Shown piece by piece: positions 9,660 through 18,309 of a stretch of DNA of 64,000 bases. Both the position numbers and the translations under genes were made by a program. The stretch's first letter is position 1. Each line of letters opens with the position of its first letter. The DNA lies in contig NZ_VUJW01000001.1 in the NCBI RefSeq assembly GCF_008373765.1, forward strand, positions 62,189 to 126,188. Reading direction: 5' to 3'. The notes beneath the pieces were generated by a model. It was not told the origin of the DNA. It worked only from the letters and a program-made list of their open reading frames with translations, and did no database searches. Origin of the DNA: Nocardioides antri. Its GTDB lineage: Bacteria > Actinomycetota > Actinomycetes > Propionibacteriales > Nocardioidaceae.

Positions 9660-11117
9660 TCAGAAGCGGGTCGTGCCGCGCAGGCCCCGGGGCCTGCCGT
9701 CGGGGTCGTAGAGCGTGCGGTACGCCGCGCCGGCCCACAGCCGGGTCCGCGCCGGGAGCGCAGTCGGGACGTGCCGGCTGATGCGGCTGTCCGGAGCGCC
9801 CACCCGCTCCGCCCAGAGGTCCATCGCCCGGTCCAGGTCCGACAGCCGCGGGTCGTCCTCCGGGAGGCCGAGGTGCTCGGCCCACAGCGTGGCCCGGGTG
9901 CTGCGCGGCAGCTCGTCGTCGGGGTCGACGACCGCGCACGTGAGCTCCGAGTCGTGGGTCCAGGAGCGCAGGTTGAGGTTGTCGGACCCGATCGTCATCC
10001 AGTGGTCGTCGACCACGCACACCTTCGCGTGCACGTAGATCGGCGTCCCGGCGGCGTTCTCCAGGTCGAACATCGCGAACCGGTCCCCGCCCGCGTCGTG
10101 GAGCGCCTCCCACGCCAGTCGCTGCCCGTAGATCATCGGGGGCCCGCTGACGCGGCTGTCCTCTTCGGGATAGCGGGGAACGACGGCGATCACCCGCAGC
10201 TCGGGTTGACGTCGCAGCGCCTCGGCCAGCGCGTCGGCCACGACGGCGGACCAGAAGTACTGGTCCTCGATGTAGATCAGCCGTCGGGCGCGCTCGAACG
10301 CGCGCGAGTACCCCCGCGCGATGGTGCGGTCGCCCTCGGGCGCGAAGGGGTACGCCGGCCGCTTGGCCGGGTAGGTGCGCAGGAGCTGCACCTGGTGCCG
10401 GCCGACCTCGGGAGGCGGGTCCCAGCGTTCCGGCAGCTGCTCGGGGTGCCGCGGCATCCGGACCATCCGGTGGAGGACCGCCCGGTAGGGGTTGCGGTGG
10501 TCGAGCGGCGTCGGATCGTCCCAGCGCTCCGCGAACGTGTCGAGGACATGGGCGACCGCGGGCCCGCGGATCTCCGCCATCGCGTCGTGCCAGGGCGGGG
10601 TCGGGCCGTACCGCTTGTCCAGCGGCGGCGCCTGGGGATCTCCGGCGTGGTCGGCGTCGTCACGACGACCGTGGCAGAGGTCGATGCCGCCGACGAACGC
10701 CACGTCCTCCTCCGGCCGGCCCTTCCGTCGTACGACGAACAGCTTCTGGTGGTGGGAGCCGCCGCGGCGCACCCGCTCGTCGAGGAGGGCCTCGCCGCCG
10801 CTCTCGTTGATGACGGCGCCGAGGTGGTCGTTCTCCTCGGAGTTGAGCTTGCCGGGGTGCGAGCGCCACAGCAGCGCCCGGACCTCGACGCCGCGCCGCG
10901 ACGCCGACTCCACGAGCTCCCCGACGGTGGGGCCGTCGTCGGTCATCTTCTCGTCCACGTCGCCGCGCCAGTCGGTCAGGAAGATCCGGTCCCCGGGCTC
11001 GGTCGCGCCGACGACCTCCAGCAGGCGAGCGAAGTAATTGGCTCCGTGGATGTGCGGCACCACGATGTTGCCCGAGGTCCAGCTGCGCTCCTCGGTGGGA
11101 AGGAACCAGTCGCTCAC
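9660..11117 (-). CDS. Phospholipase D-like phosphodiesterase
   Basis: A protein of 485 residues from the GTG giving VSDWFLPTEERSWTSGN, which resembles the usual start of this family; GTGs further upstream (about 11153, 11156 and 11228) are in frame, but the longest would overlap the preceding gene. Two HxKx4D catalytic motifs are visible: HQKLFVVRRKGRPEEDVAFVGGIDL and, about 230 residues later, HAKVCVVDDHWMTIGSDNLN. They form the two halves of the phosphodiesterase active site. Substrate could be phospholipid or nucleic acid; no signal peptide is evident. It lies between a diguanylate-cyclase-like gene and a DUF2252 gene, all on the minus strand. Confidence 0.87.
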   Translation of the reverse strand: MSDWFLPTEERSWTSGNIVVPHIHGANYFARLLEVVGATEPGDRIFLTDWRGDVDEKMTDDGPTVGELVESASRRGVEVRALLWRSHPGKLNSEENDHLGAVINESGGEALLDERVRRGGSHHQKLFVVRRKGRPEEDVAFVGGIDLCHGRRDDADHAGDPQAPPLDKRYGPTPPWHDAMAEIRGPAVAHVLDTFAERWDDPTPLDHRNPYRAVLHRMVRMPRHPEQLPERWDPPPEVGRHQVQLLRTYPAKRPAYPFAPEGDRTIARGYSRAFERARRLIYIEDQYFWSAVVADALAEALRRQPELRVIAVVPRYPEEDSRVSGPPMIYGQRLAWEALHDAGGDRFAMFDLENAAGTPIYVHAKVCVVDDHWMTIGSDNLNLRSWTHDSELTCAVVDPDDELPRSTRATLWAEHLGLPEDDPRLSDLDRAMDLWAERVGAPDSRISRHVPTALPARTRLWAGAAYRTLYDPDGRPRGLRGTTRF

Positions 11118-11175
11118 CTGCTCAGGCTCGCAGCAACGGTGCGGATCGTCCACGACCCCGGGCCGGGGTGGCGTG

Positions 11176-12234
11176 TCATACCCCCTCCACGTCCTTCGCC
11201 GGTGCCTCGGCGACGGCGACGCGGCCACGGCCGGTCTTCTTGGCCTTGTAGAGCGCGCGGTCCGCTGCGGAGTACAGCCTGCGGAGATCGGTCGCGTGGC
11301 TGGGTGCGTGTGCCAGGCCCACGCTGATCGTCACCTGGAGACCCTCGGACTCCGCGAGGGAGAACGTGTGGACACGGACGTCCGCCAGCATCTCCTCCGC
11401 GCGGGTCTCCGCGTCCTCGCGGGAGCAGGCCGGGAGCAGGACCGCGATCTCGTCACCGCCGAGCCGGCAGACGACGTCGCCGCGACGCGTCCGGCTGACG
11501 AGCAGCTCCGCAAGCTGGACCAGCACCTCGTCGCCCGCGGGATGGCCGTACTGGTCGTTGATCGACTTGAAGTGGTCGACGTCGAGCAGGATCAGCGAGG
11601 TGCCCTCCTCGCTGCTGGCACCGGACAGCGCCGAGGTGGCGGCCTCGTCGAACACCCGGCGGGTCACCAGGCCGGTGAGGGAGTCGACCGCCGCCATCTG
11701 CTCGAGCTGGGCCACCAGCCTCGCCTGGCGCTCGCTGGTGATGGTCAGGAGCACCGAGACCGTGATCAGCGCGGCTCCGACGTAGCCGCCGTCGACGACC
11801 GCCTGCTGCAGCGGCAGCTGTGCTCCGACGACGATCAGCTCACCGGCCAGCGCCGCTGCGGTCATCACCGCCGAGCCGGCCGGCCGGAGCTGCGAGGCGC
11901 CGTACAGGATCGGGAACACGAAGAAGATCTGGGCCGCGACCGTCGCGTCGTTCGTCATCAGGTCCAGCACGACGATCGTGGCGACCGCCAGCAACGGGCC
12001 GGCCACCCACGCGACCGTGTTGGCCCGCGGGTCGTAGCGCGCCGCGACGCAGAGGAGCACGACCGCGGTCAGCATCGCGGTCCCGGTGACCAGCTCGGCG
12101 ACCCCGGGCTGGCTCGTCGCGGACTGGAAGGGAGAGAGAACCAGCGTCACGACGGCGGCAACGGCGCAGAGCGCGATCACGGAACGAGCGGCTGCGCGGT
12201 GGTCCCGAGGCTGCATGCAGTCGAGAGCGTTCAT
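11176..12234 (-). CDS. Membrane-bound GGDEF protein, probable diguanylate cyclase
   Basis: A 352-residue protein from ATG 12234 (upstream in-frame sequence is basic and unlike a leader). Residues 15-165 contain about six hydrophobic segments (five or six helices), followed by a short coil and a GGDEF domain. The domain has LLDVDHFKSINDQYGHPAGDEVL and an active-site loop reading GGDEI at 259-263 (Phe replaced by Ile, which is tolerated in some active cyclases). An RxxD inhibitory site (RRGD, 250-253) sits exactly five residues before it. Together these suggest a product-inhibited enzyme making cyclic di-GMP at the membrane. No EAL domain is attached. Confidence 0.88.
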   Translation of the reverse strand: MNALDCMQPRDHRAAARSVIALCAVAAVVTLVLSPFQSATSQPGVAELVTGTAMLTAVVLLCVAARYDPRANTVAWVAGPLLAVATIVVLDLMTNDATVAAQIFFVFPILYGASQLRPAGSAVMTAAALAGELIVVGAQLPLQQAVVDGGYVGAALITVSVLLTITSERQARLVAQLEQMAAVDSLTGLVTRRVFDEAATSALSGASSEEGTSLILLDVDHFKSINDQYGHPAGDEVLVQLAELLVSRTRRGDVVCRLGGDEIAVLLPACSREDAETRAEEMLADVRVHTFSLAESEGLQVTISVGLAHAPSHATDLRRLYSAADRALYKAKKTGRGRVAVAEAPAKDVEGV

Positions 12235-12298
12235 CGTGCGTCCAACGACACCAGGTCCGTTGGGGACACGCCATCGAAACCAGGAATCGATAACGACC

Positions 12299-12312
12299 GG
12301 GACCAAGGTCCC
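12299..12312. promoter_or_regulatory. Inverted repeat in the GGDEF / calcium-repeat gene divergent region
   Basis: GGGACC and GGTCCC flank an AA spacer in the 188-nt region between two divergent genes. About 25 nt to the left, ATCGA/TCGAT arms form a second, weaker inverted repeat (about 12273-12291). GTGGCG near 12325 and CGCCAC near 12390 could close a larger stem upstream of the plus-strand gene. The binding protein is unknown. Confidence 0.3.
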
Positions 12313-12422
12313 ACTGCTTGGCCGGTGGCGGATAGTGCGTCCGGGCCATGCCCGCCGCGTCGGTCGGCCAGGAAAGCCCGAAAGCGCCACGGACTGGCCC
12401 GCGCGGCCCCGACCATGGTCCG

Positions 12423-13256
12423 GTGCCACGTCTCCGACCTGCCCGCTCGACGGCCGCGCTCGCCGCGCTCGCCGTGGCCGGCGCCGTCCTGGCGCCGGGC
12501 GCGGCCGTCGGTGGGGACACCCCTCCGAACGGTGCGGGCACGGCGGGACCGCCGTACGAGTACGACACCGCGCTGATGGGGCAGTACGCCTTCATCCCGC
12601 TGCCGGACCAGGCGATGGTGACCCGCTCCGACCGCGGCTACGTGTTCCGTGCCGGCCAGCAGGACAGCCGGCTGGTCGTCACGCTCGAGGGCGGGCGGCT
12701 GCGGTTCGCCGACAGCGGGACCGAGCGGTTCAAGCGGCTCGGCCGTGGCTGCCGCGAGGAGGCCGTCGAGGTCGGCGTGGCCGCGACCTGCCGGGTGCCG
12801 AGCTGGGTCACGACCGACCAGCCGCTGCTCCTGGAGGTGTGGCCACGGCTCGGCGACGACCATCTCGACGCATCGACCCTGCCGGCGACCTTCGCGATGA
12901 CCATGCTCGGCGACGCCGGCCACGACGTGGCGATGTTCGGCGCCGGACCCGACTTCTTCAACGGGTTCACCGGGAACGACCAGGTGTGGGGCGGCGACGG
13001 CAACGACTGGATCCGCACCGGCGACGGCGCCGACGAGGTGTGGGGCGGCGGAGGCGACGACCAGATGGTGGGCACCGACGGCAAGGACCGGTTCTACGGC
13101 GAGGACGGCGACGACCTGCTCGGTGGGGGAGCGGGCGACGACGGGCTCGACGGCGGCCCCGGTTCGGACCTCCTGCGCTGCGAGGGCGGCCGCGACACGG
13201 TCCGGACGGATGGCGCCGATCGCTTGCGCAACTGCGAGACGGTCGACCGCGGCTGA
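12423..13256 (+). CDS. Secreted protein with calcium-binding RTX-like repeats
   Basis: A 277-residue protein from GTG 12423, chosen because it gives a clean signal peptide (basic start, then STAALAALAVAGAVLAPGAA). The middle part (about residues 30-170) is not a family I recognise. The C-terminal third has at least five nonapeptide-like GGxGxD units (GGDGNDWI, GDGADEVWGGGGDD, GEDGDDLLGGGAGDDGLDGGPGSD), the parallel beta-roll of hemolysin-type calcium-binding proteins. In actinobacteria such proteins are usually exported and not type-I-secreted toxins; no RTX transporter is nearby. Confidence 0.75.
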   Translation: MPRLRPARSTAALAALAVAGAVLAPGAAVGGDTPPNGAGTAGPPYEYDTALMGQYAFIPLPDQAMVTRSDRGYVFRAGQQDSRLVVTLEGGRLRFADSGTERFKRLGRGCREEAVEVGVAATCRVPSWVTTDQPLLLEVWPRLGDDHLDASTLPATFAMTMLGDAGHDVAMFGAGPDFFNGFTGNDQVWGGDGNDWIRTGDGADEVWGGGGDDQMVGTDGKDRFYGEDGDDLLGGGAGDDGLDGGPGSDLLRCEGGRDTVRTDGADRLRNCETVDRG

Positions 13257-13268
13257 TCCGGCTCCCGG

Positions 13269-14288
13269 TCAGCCCAGCAGCGCGGCGACCTCCGGCGAGG
13301 AGTAGAACGGCTCGAGCCGCGACCGCAGCAGCCGCTCCAGGTCGCCCGAGGCGTCGAGGAGGTCGACGACGCCGGGCGCGAGCCGGACGATGTCGTCCCG
13401 GACGTCTGCGCGGTCGACGTCGAGCTGCTCGAGGAGCTCGGTGGCGGTGTAGCCGCCGAACCGGTCGATGAACCCGTCGACGAGCACGTCCGCGAGCTCG
13501 GCGGCGTGCTTGCTGGCGAGCGCGGTGGTGGTGAGCTCGTGGACGGCGTTGACGACCTCGTCGAGCTCCTCACGACTGGCGTGCCGGTCGAGGCCGGCCA
13601 GCGGCTCAGCGGCGACGACGTCCCAGGCCTGCAGGATCGCCTCGCGGGTCGTCGGGTCCTGCATCGTCTCGACGATGATCCGGGTGAGGCGTCGTACGGC
13701 GAACGCCCCGCTCTTCCCGACCGTGTCACCGAGCAGCCCCTCGAACTGCCGGTCGGCCGCGCCGACCACCCTGGCCGCCGTGCTCGTCCCGAAGGACATC
13801 AGGGTGCCGAGGCCGGGCACCTTGTCGGCCACCGCCTTGTTGGCCTGCAGCACCTCGCCGACGATCCGGCCCATGAACCGGGACGCGACCATCCCGATCA
13901 GCGGGCTGTCGGCCAGCCGGGAGAGGCTGCGGTCGACCGCCGGGCTGAGGGCCAGCAGCGCGTCGACGAGCACGGCGACCTGGTCACGGTCGACGAGGTC
14001 CCCCAGCGGGAAGGGCTCGGCCGGCCCCTCGTGGACGACGTCGAGCAGCAGCTCGATGACGCCGCTCACCGCGGCGCTGCGCGGCACGGTCGTCAGCGCC
14101 CGGACCACGACCTCCTTCACCGCCTCGTGGTCCACCAGGTCGGCGATCTGGTGACCGCCGGCCGCGTCGAGCAGCTCGTCGGTGAGGGCGGCGGCGTTGG
14201 CACGCAGGTTGTCGCCGCGGAGCTGGTCGAGGTGGTAGGCCACCTGGGCGTCGAGCAGCTGCTGGGCGAGAGGCGGGGTCGGGGACAC
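13269..14288 (-). CDS. Conserved-looking protein of unknown function
   Basis: A 339-residue, leucine/valine/aspartate-rich protein beginning MSPTPPLAQQLLDAQVAYHLDQL. No catalytic motif, signal peptide or clear membrane helix is visible. Predicted as mostly alpha-helical with repeated amphipathic stretches, e.g. around residues 120-190, where LSRLADSPLIGMVASRFMGRIVGE and KVPGLGTLMSFGTSTAARVVGAADRQ occur. It is convergent with the RTX-like gene (12-nt gap) and lies 35 nt downstream of the CarH-type regulator on the same strand, so it may be read through from that gene. Function unknown. Confidence 0.7.
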   Translation of the reverse strand: MSPTPPLAQQLLDAQVAYHLDQLRGDNLRANAAALTDELLDAAGGHQIADLVDHEAVKEVVVRALTTVPRSAAVSGVIELLLDVVHEGPAEPFPLGDLVDRDQVAVLVDALLALSPAVDRSLSRLADSPLIGMVASRFMGRIVGEVLQANKAVADKVPGLGTLMSFGTSTAARVVGAADRQFEGLLGDTVGKSGAFAVRRLTRIIVETMQDPTTREAILQAWDVVAAEPLAGLDRHASREELDEVVNAVHELTTTALASKHAAELADVLVDGFIDRFGGYTATELLEQLDVDRADVRDDIVRLAPGVVDLLDASGDLERLLRSRLEPFYSSPEVAALLG

Positions 14289-14323
14289 ACGGGAACCCTA
14301 GGGAAGCGCGGCCAGGAGCGCTG

Positions 14324-15223
14324 TCATGCATCCCACACCGATGGGGGCGGTTGCTGACGGCCGAGCTCGCGAGCGAGCAGAGCAGCCCCGGGGCCGACCT
14401 CGTGCCCGAGTCGGAGGCAGCCGGCCGGCGCCCGGTCCTGGGCTGCGCCGCCGACGGCGACGAGGAGGCCGGGGCGACGTGCCCCCAGCGCCTCCACAGC
14501 CGCTTCGGTCGCGGCGGCGTCCGCCTCCATCGGCACGGCCAGCACGGCGGCCGCGGCGGGGTGCGACGCGACGGCGGTGGCCCAGTCGCTGACGGGCACG
14601 TCGGCGCCGAGGTAGGTGGTCGCCAGGCCGGCTCGGCGGGCGGCGGCAGCGAAGGCGAGGATCCCCAGCTCGTGACGCGACCCCGGAGGGAGCCCGATCA
14701 CGACCGTGGGCGCGCCCGGGTTGCTGCCGGCGGCGTCGTAGGCGGCAGCGAGGCGGCGTGCGACGCCGTGGGCGACCAGGTGCTCCCCGGCGACCGACAC
14801 CCGGCCGGTCTCCCAGCCGGTGCCGAGGTCGCGCAGGGCGGGGAGCAGCCACGCGTCGGCGACGGACTCGAAGGACGCGGCGCTGAACCGGCGGTCGAGC
14901 AGCCTCGTCAGGCCGGGGGCGTCGAACGTCTCCGCGGCCCTGACGAGGGCCTCCGCGTCGCTCGCGTCGTCCGCCGCCGGCTCGGGGTCCCGCGCGGGGC
15001 CGCTCGCCATCCGCTGGCGGGTCTCCTCGGCGGCGGCGCGCACCGACCAGCCGGCCGCGACGAGCGACTGCATGAGGCTGAGCGCCCGGACGGCGCGGTC
15101 GTCGTACAGGCGGTAGCCGGCCTCGGTACGCCGGGCCGCGCCGACGCCGTACCTGCTCTCCCACGCCCGCAGGGTCGAGGTGCTCACCCCGACCTGCTCC
15201 GCCGCCCGCTTGATCGTGTACAT
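14324..15223 (-). CDS. CarH/LitR-type B12-dependent light-sensing MerR repressor
   Basis: A 299-residue protein. Residues 1-70 are a MerR winged helix (MYTIKRAAEQVGVSTSTLRAW). A helical cap follows, then a cobalamin-binding domain. The cap carries W137-x9-E147-H148, the signature that positions the adenosyl group in CarH photoreceptors. H184 in RHELG (HxxG) is at the place of the lower-axial cobalt ligand. In this family the dark AdoCbl tetramer represses DNA and light breaks it apart. The gene is divergent from a photolyase operon with tandem 11-bp repeats between them, which fits light-induced derepression. The residue two before H184 is Ser where Glu/Asp is usual. Confidence 0.85.
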   Translation of the reverse strand: MYTIKRAAEQVGVSTSTLRAWESRYGVGAARRTEAGYRLYDDRAVRALSLMQSLVAAGWSVRAAAEETRQRMASGPARDPEPAADDASDAEALVRAAETFDAPGLTRLLDRRFSAASFESVADAWLLPALRDLGTGWETGRVSVAGEHLVAHGVARRLAAAYDAAGSNPGAPTVVIGLPPGSRHELGILAFAAAARRAGLATTYLGADVPVSDWATAVASHPAAAAVLAVPMEADAAATEAAVEALGARRPGLLVAVGGAAQDRAPAGCLRLGHEVGPGAALLARELGRQQPPPSVWDA

Positions 15224-15239
15224 CCGCTTCCCGATCGAA

Positions 15240-15272
15240 CCTTTGACAAACCTTACACAAAGACTCTACCGT
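15240..15272 (+). promoter_or_regulatory. Photolyase operon promoter overlapped by two 11-bp direct repeats (probable CarH/LitR operator)
   Basis: CCTTTGACAAA (15240-15250) and CCTTACACAAA (15251-15261) are adjacent direct repeats matching at 9 of 11 positions; a more degenerate third copy may precede them at 15229-15239. TTGACA (15243-15248) and TACCGT (15267-15272) with an 18-nt spacer form a promoter, so the repeats cover the -35. Tandem 11-bp direct repeats over the -35 are the known operator layout for CarH-type repressors. The same DNA lies 17 nt from the repressor's own ATG. Confidence 0.65.
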
Positions 15273-15305
15273 CGGGGAGGTGACGAAGCGAGGGGTGACG
15301 GGCCG

Positions 15306-16667
15306 ATGACGGCGGTCCTCTGGCTGCGCCGTGACCTCCGGCTCCACGACCAACCCGCTCTCACCGCCGCGGCGGAGGAGGGTCCGGTGCTGCCGCTCTT
15401 CGTCCGGGACCCCGGCCTCGCCGGGGCAGGCGACGCACGCCGCGACCGGCTCGAGGCGTCGCTGGCGGCCTACGCCGAGGCGAGCGACGGTGCGCTCGTG
15501 GTGCGGACCGGTGACCCCCGGGAGGTCGTGTCCGCCGTGGCCGCGGAGGTCGGCGCGCGAAGCGTGCACGTCACCGGCGAGTTCACGCCCTACGCCCGCC
15601 GCCGGGACCGGGCGGTCGCCGACCGGCTCCGAGACGCAGGAGTCCCGATGGTGGCGTCCGGGACGCCGTACGCCGTGCGGCCGGGCACGCTGCGGACCGC
15701 CAAGGGTGCGCCGTACCAGGTCTTCACGCCGTTCGCGCGGGCCTGGCGCGACCACGGTGCCCCGGACCCGGTCGAGCGGCCGCGCGCCGTGCGCTGGTGC
15801 CGCCGAGCCGAGGGCGAGGGGCTCGACGCCGGCCTGCTGGAACGCGGCCGTTCGGACGCCGTCGGCGAGGAGGCCGCCCTGGAGAGGTGGCGGCAGTTCC
15901 TCGAGGGCGGTCTGGCGGCCTACGCCGACCAGCGTGACCGTCCCGACGTGGACGGGACGAGCCGGTTGTCGGTCCACCTCAAGCACGGCGAGATCCACCC
16001 CCGGACCGTGCTCGCCGACCTGCGGCGGGCGACCCGCCGACGCGCCGACGGCGCCCGGTCGCTCACGACCGAGCTGGCGTGGCGCGAGTTCTACGCCGAC
16101 GTGCTGTGGCACCGCCCCGACACCGCCTGGGGCGACCTCCGCGACGACCTGACCGGTCTGCGGTACGACGACGAGGCCGATGCCGACACGCTGGTCGACG
16201 CCTGGCGGAGGGGACGCACCGGCTTCCCCCTCGTGGACGCCGGCATGCGGCAGCTGCTGGAGACGGGCTGGATGCACAACCGGGTCCGCATGGTCACCGC
16301 GAGCTTCCTGGTCAAGGACCTGCACGTGTGGTGGCCGGTGGGCGCGCGCTACTTCCTCGACCACCTCGTCGACGGCGACCTCGCCTCCAACAACCACGGC
16401 TGGCAGTGGGTGGCCGGGACCGGCACCGACGCGGCGCCGTACTTCCGGGTCTTCAACCCGGTCACCCAGGGGAAGCGGTTCGACCCCGAGGGTCGCTACG
16501 TCCGCCGGTGGGTCCCCGAGCTCGCGCACCTCGCGGGAGCCGCCGCCCACGAGCCGTGGCGTCACGACGACGGGTACGCCGCGGGCTACCCACACCGGAT
16601 CGTGGACCACGACGAGGAGCGGCGCGACGCCCTCGACCGCTACGACCGGGCGCGGGGCCGGCGATGA
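15306..16667 (+). CDS. phr: Deoxyribodipyrimidine photolyase (class I cryptochrome/photolyase family)
   Basis: A protein of 453 residues from ATG 15306 with AGGGG at 15291-15295. The N-terminal antenna domain starts TAVLWLRRDLRLHDQPAL. The FAD-binding C-terminal half has the class I signature MHNRVRMVTASFLVKDLHVWW, then DGDLASNNHGWQWVAGTGTDAAPYFRVFNP, with the tryptophans of the electron chain. It uses blue/near-UV light to split cyclobutane pyrimidine dimers. It is the first gene of a four-gene operon, and its TGA overlaps the next ATG (ATGA). The promoter carries repeats expected for the adjacent B12 photoreceptor. Confidence 0.93.
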   Translation: MTAVLWLRRDLRLHDQPALTAAAEEGPVLPLFVRDPGLAGAGDARRDRLEASLAAYAEASDGALVVRTGDPREVVSAVAAEVGARSVHVTGEFTPYARRRDRAVADRLRDAGVPMVASGTPYAVRPGTLRTAKGAPYQVFTPFARAWRDHGAPDPVERPRAVRWCRRAEGEGLDAGLLERGRSDAVGEEAALERWRQFLEGGLAAYADQRDRPDVDGTSRLSVHLKHGEIHPRTVLADLRRATRRRADGARSLTTELAWREFYADVLWHRPDTAWGDLRDDLTGLRYDDEADADTLVDAWRRGRTGFPLVDAGMRQLLETGWMHNRVRMVTASFLVKDLHVWWPVGARYFLDHLVDGDLASNNHGWQWVAGTGTDAAPYFRVFNPVTQGKRFDPEGRYVRRWVPELAHLAGAAAHEPWRHDDGYAAGYPHRIVDHDEERRDALDRYDRARGRR

Positions 16668-17560
16668 GCACGCCTGTGGTCCTGGTCGCCGGTGGCACCG
16701 GCTTCGTCGGCCGGCGCCTCGTCCGGGACCTCGCCGACGACGGCCGGGACGTGCGCGTGATGACCCGCCGGCCCGGCGACCACGACGGACCCGGCACCCC
16801 CGTCGGCGGCGACGTCTCGCGCCCCGACTCGCTGGAAGAGGCGTTCGACGGCGTCACTGCGGCCTACTACCTGGTGCACTCCCTCGGCTCGTCGGACTTC
16901 GAGGCCCGGGACGCGGCCGCGGCGAGAGCGTTCGGGGAGGCGGCCGCGGCGGCGGGAGTCCGCCAGATCATCTACCTCGGCGGCCTCGGCGACGACGACG
17001 ACGACCTGTCGGCGCACCTGCGGAGCCGCCGGGAGGTCGAGAGCCTGCTCGGCGCGGCAGGCGTCCCGGTCACCGTGCTGCGGGCCGGGATCATCGTCGG
17101 GCACGGCGGGATCTCCTGGGAGATGACCCGCCAGCTGGTCGAGCACCTCCCCGCCATGGTCACCCCGCGGTGGGTCCGCACCCGGACCCAGCCGATCGCC
17201 ATCGCCGACGTGGTGCGCTACCTGATCGGCGTCCTCGACAACCCCGACGCCGTGGGCCGGACCTTCGAGATCGGCGGTCCCGAGGTCCTCGCCTACGTCG
17301 ACATGCTCAAGCGGGTGGCCGCCATCGAGGGCCGTGCCCTGCCGGTGGTGCAGGTCCCGCTCCTCAGCCCGGGGCTGTCATCGCGCTGGCTCGCGCTCGT
17401 CACCGACGTGGACGTGCGCGCCGGGCGCACCCTGGTGGACTCGATGGTCAACGAGGTCGTCGTCCGCGACCCGTCGATCCGCGACGTCCTGCCGTTCGAG
17501 ACGACGGGCTACGACGACGCGGTCCGGACCGCGCTGGACGAGCGACGGGAGAGCGGGTGA
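16664..17560 (+). CDS. NAD(P)-binding epimerase/NmrA-like oxidoreductase
   Basis: A 298-residue protein beginning VVLVAGGTGFVGRRLVRDLADDG, the TGxxGxxG dinucleotide motif of atypical short-chain dehydrogenases. Later parts include YYLVHSLGSSDFE (position of the active-site Tyr region), IIYLGGLG and VTVLRAGIIVGHGGISWE. Such proteins often act on complex lipids, quinones or carotenoid-like substrates, and in several actinobacteria and plants similar genes accompany photolyase. Substrate unknown here. It is the second gene of the light operon, with 4-nt overlaps on both sides (ATGA before, GTGA after). Confidence 0.8.
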   Translation: MSTPVVLVAGGTGFVGRRLVRDLADDGRDVRVMTRRPGDHDGPGTPVGGDVSRPDSLEEAFDGVTAAYYLVHSLGSSDFEARDAAAARAFGEAAAAAGVRQIIYLGGLGDDDDDLSAHLRSRREVESLLGAAGVPVTVLRAGIIVGHGGISWEMTRQLVEHLPAMVTPRWVRTRTQPIAIADVVRYLIGVLDNPDAVGRTFEIGGPEVLAYVDMLKRVAAIEGRALPVVQVPLLSPGLSSRWLALVTDVDVRAGRTLVDSMVNEVVVRDPSIRDVLPFETTGYDDAVRTALDERRESG

Positions 17561-18309
17561 GGCGGGCGACGGTGCGCGAGCGCCTCCGCGGTGCGCTGCC
17601 GATGCCGTTGAGCCACATCGTGGTCGAGCACGCCGACACCCGTGAGGAGCGGCGGCGGCGGCGCCGGGTGGTCGCGGTGACCTCGCTCCTCGGCGCCGGC
17701 CTGCTCGGAGGGTCGCTGTCGAGGCGTCCCGGCTCGCGGTCGTTCTACGTCTCGACAGCGGCCCTGGCCGGGGTGTGGGCGACCGGGGGACTGGCCGCCG
17801 GCCGGCTGCACCTCGGCTGGATCGAGTCGCGCGACTCCACTCTGCGACGCCCAGTGGCGGTCCCTGCGGCGACGGGCGTGGCAGCGTTCGGCGTGTTCTA
17901 CGGCGGCGCGCTCGTCGTACGCCGGATCCCGACGCTGGACGCCGCCCTCGCCGACGTCCTCAGGTTCGCCGAGGAGGGCGACGGCCGGCTGGTGCTGCTG
18001 ACGACGTTGGCCAACGGCCTCGCGGAGGAGGTCTTCTTCCGCGGCGCGCTGTACGCCGCTCTCGGCGACCGCGGGAGGGTCGCCGGGTCCACCGCGGTCT
18101 ACACCATCGCCACCGTCACCACCCGGAACCCCGCGCTCGTGCTCGCCGCGGCGGCGATGGGCACGCTGTTCGGGCTCCAGCGCCGGGCCACCGGCGGCCT
18201 GCAGGCGCCGACCATCACCCACCTGGTCTGGTCGGCCCTCATGCTGCGCTTCCTTCCCCGGCCGCCTGCTTCCCACGCCGACGCGCAGTCCCTATCGTCA
18301 GCGCGGTGA
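17557..18309 (+). CDS. CPBP (CAAX-like) intramembrane glutamic endopeptidase
   Basis: A 250-residue membrane protein; GTG 17557 overlaps the previous stop. After a basic N-terminus there are about six hydrophobic segments. The CPBP/Abi motif EExxxR is present as AEEVFFRGAL near residue 152, and the second conserved histidine region as THLVWSALM near 225. The family includes prenyl-protein proteases and bacteriocin-immunity proteins. Its role in a photolyase operon is unclear; cleaving a membrane-bound anti-sigma factor or maturing a membrane pigment protein are speculative options. Third gene of the operon; its stop overlaps the catalase GTG. Confidence 0.8.
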   Translation: MRRATVRERLRGALPMPLSHIVVEHADTREERRRRRRVVAVTSLLGAGLLGGSLSRRPGSRSFYVSTAALAGVWATGGLAAGRLHLGWIESRDSTLRRPVAVPAATGVAAFGVFYGGALVVRRIPTLDAALADVLRFAEEGDGRLVLLTTLANGLAEEVFFRGALYAALGDRGRVAGSTAVYTIATVTTRNPALVLAAAAMGTLFGLQRRATGGLQAPTITHLVWSALMLRFLPRPPASHADAQSLSSAR

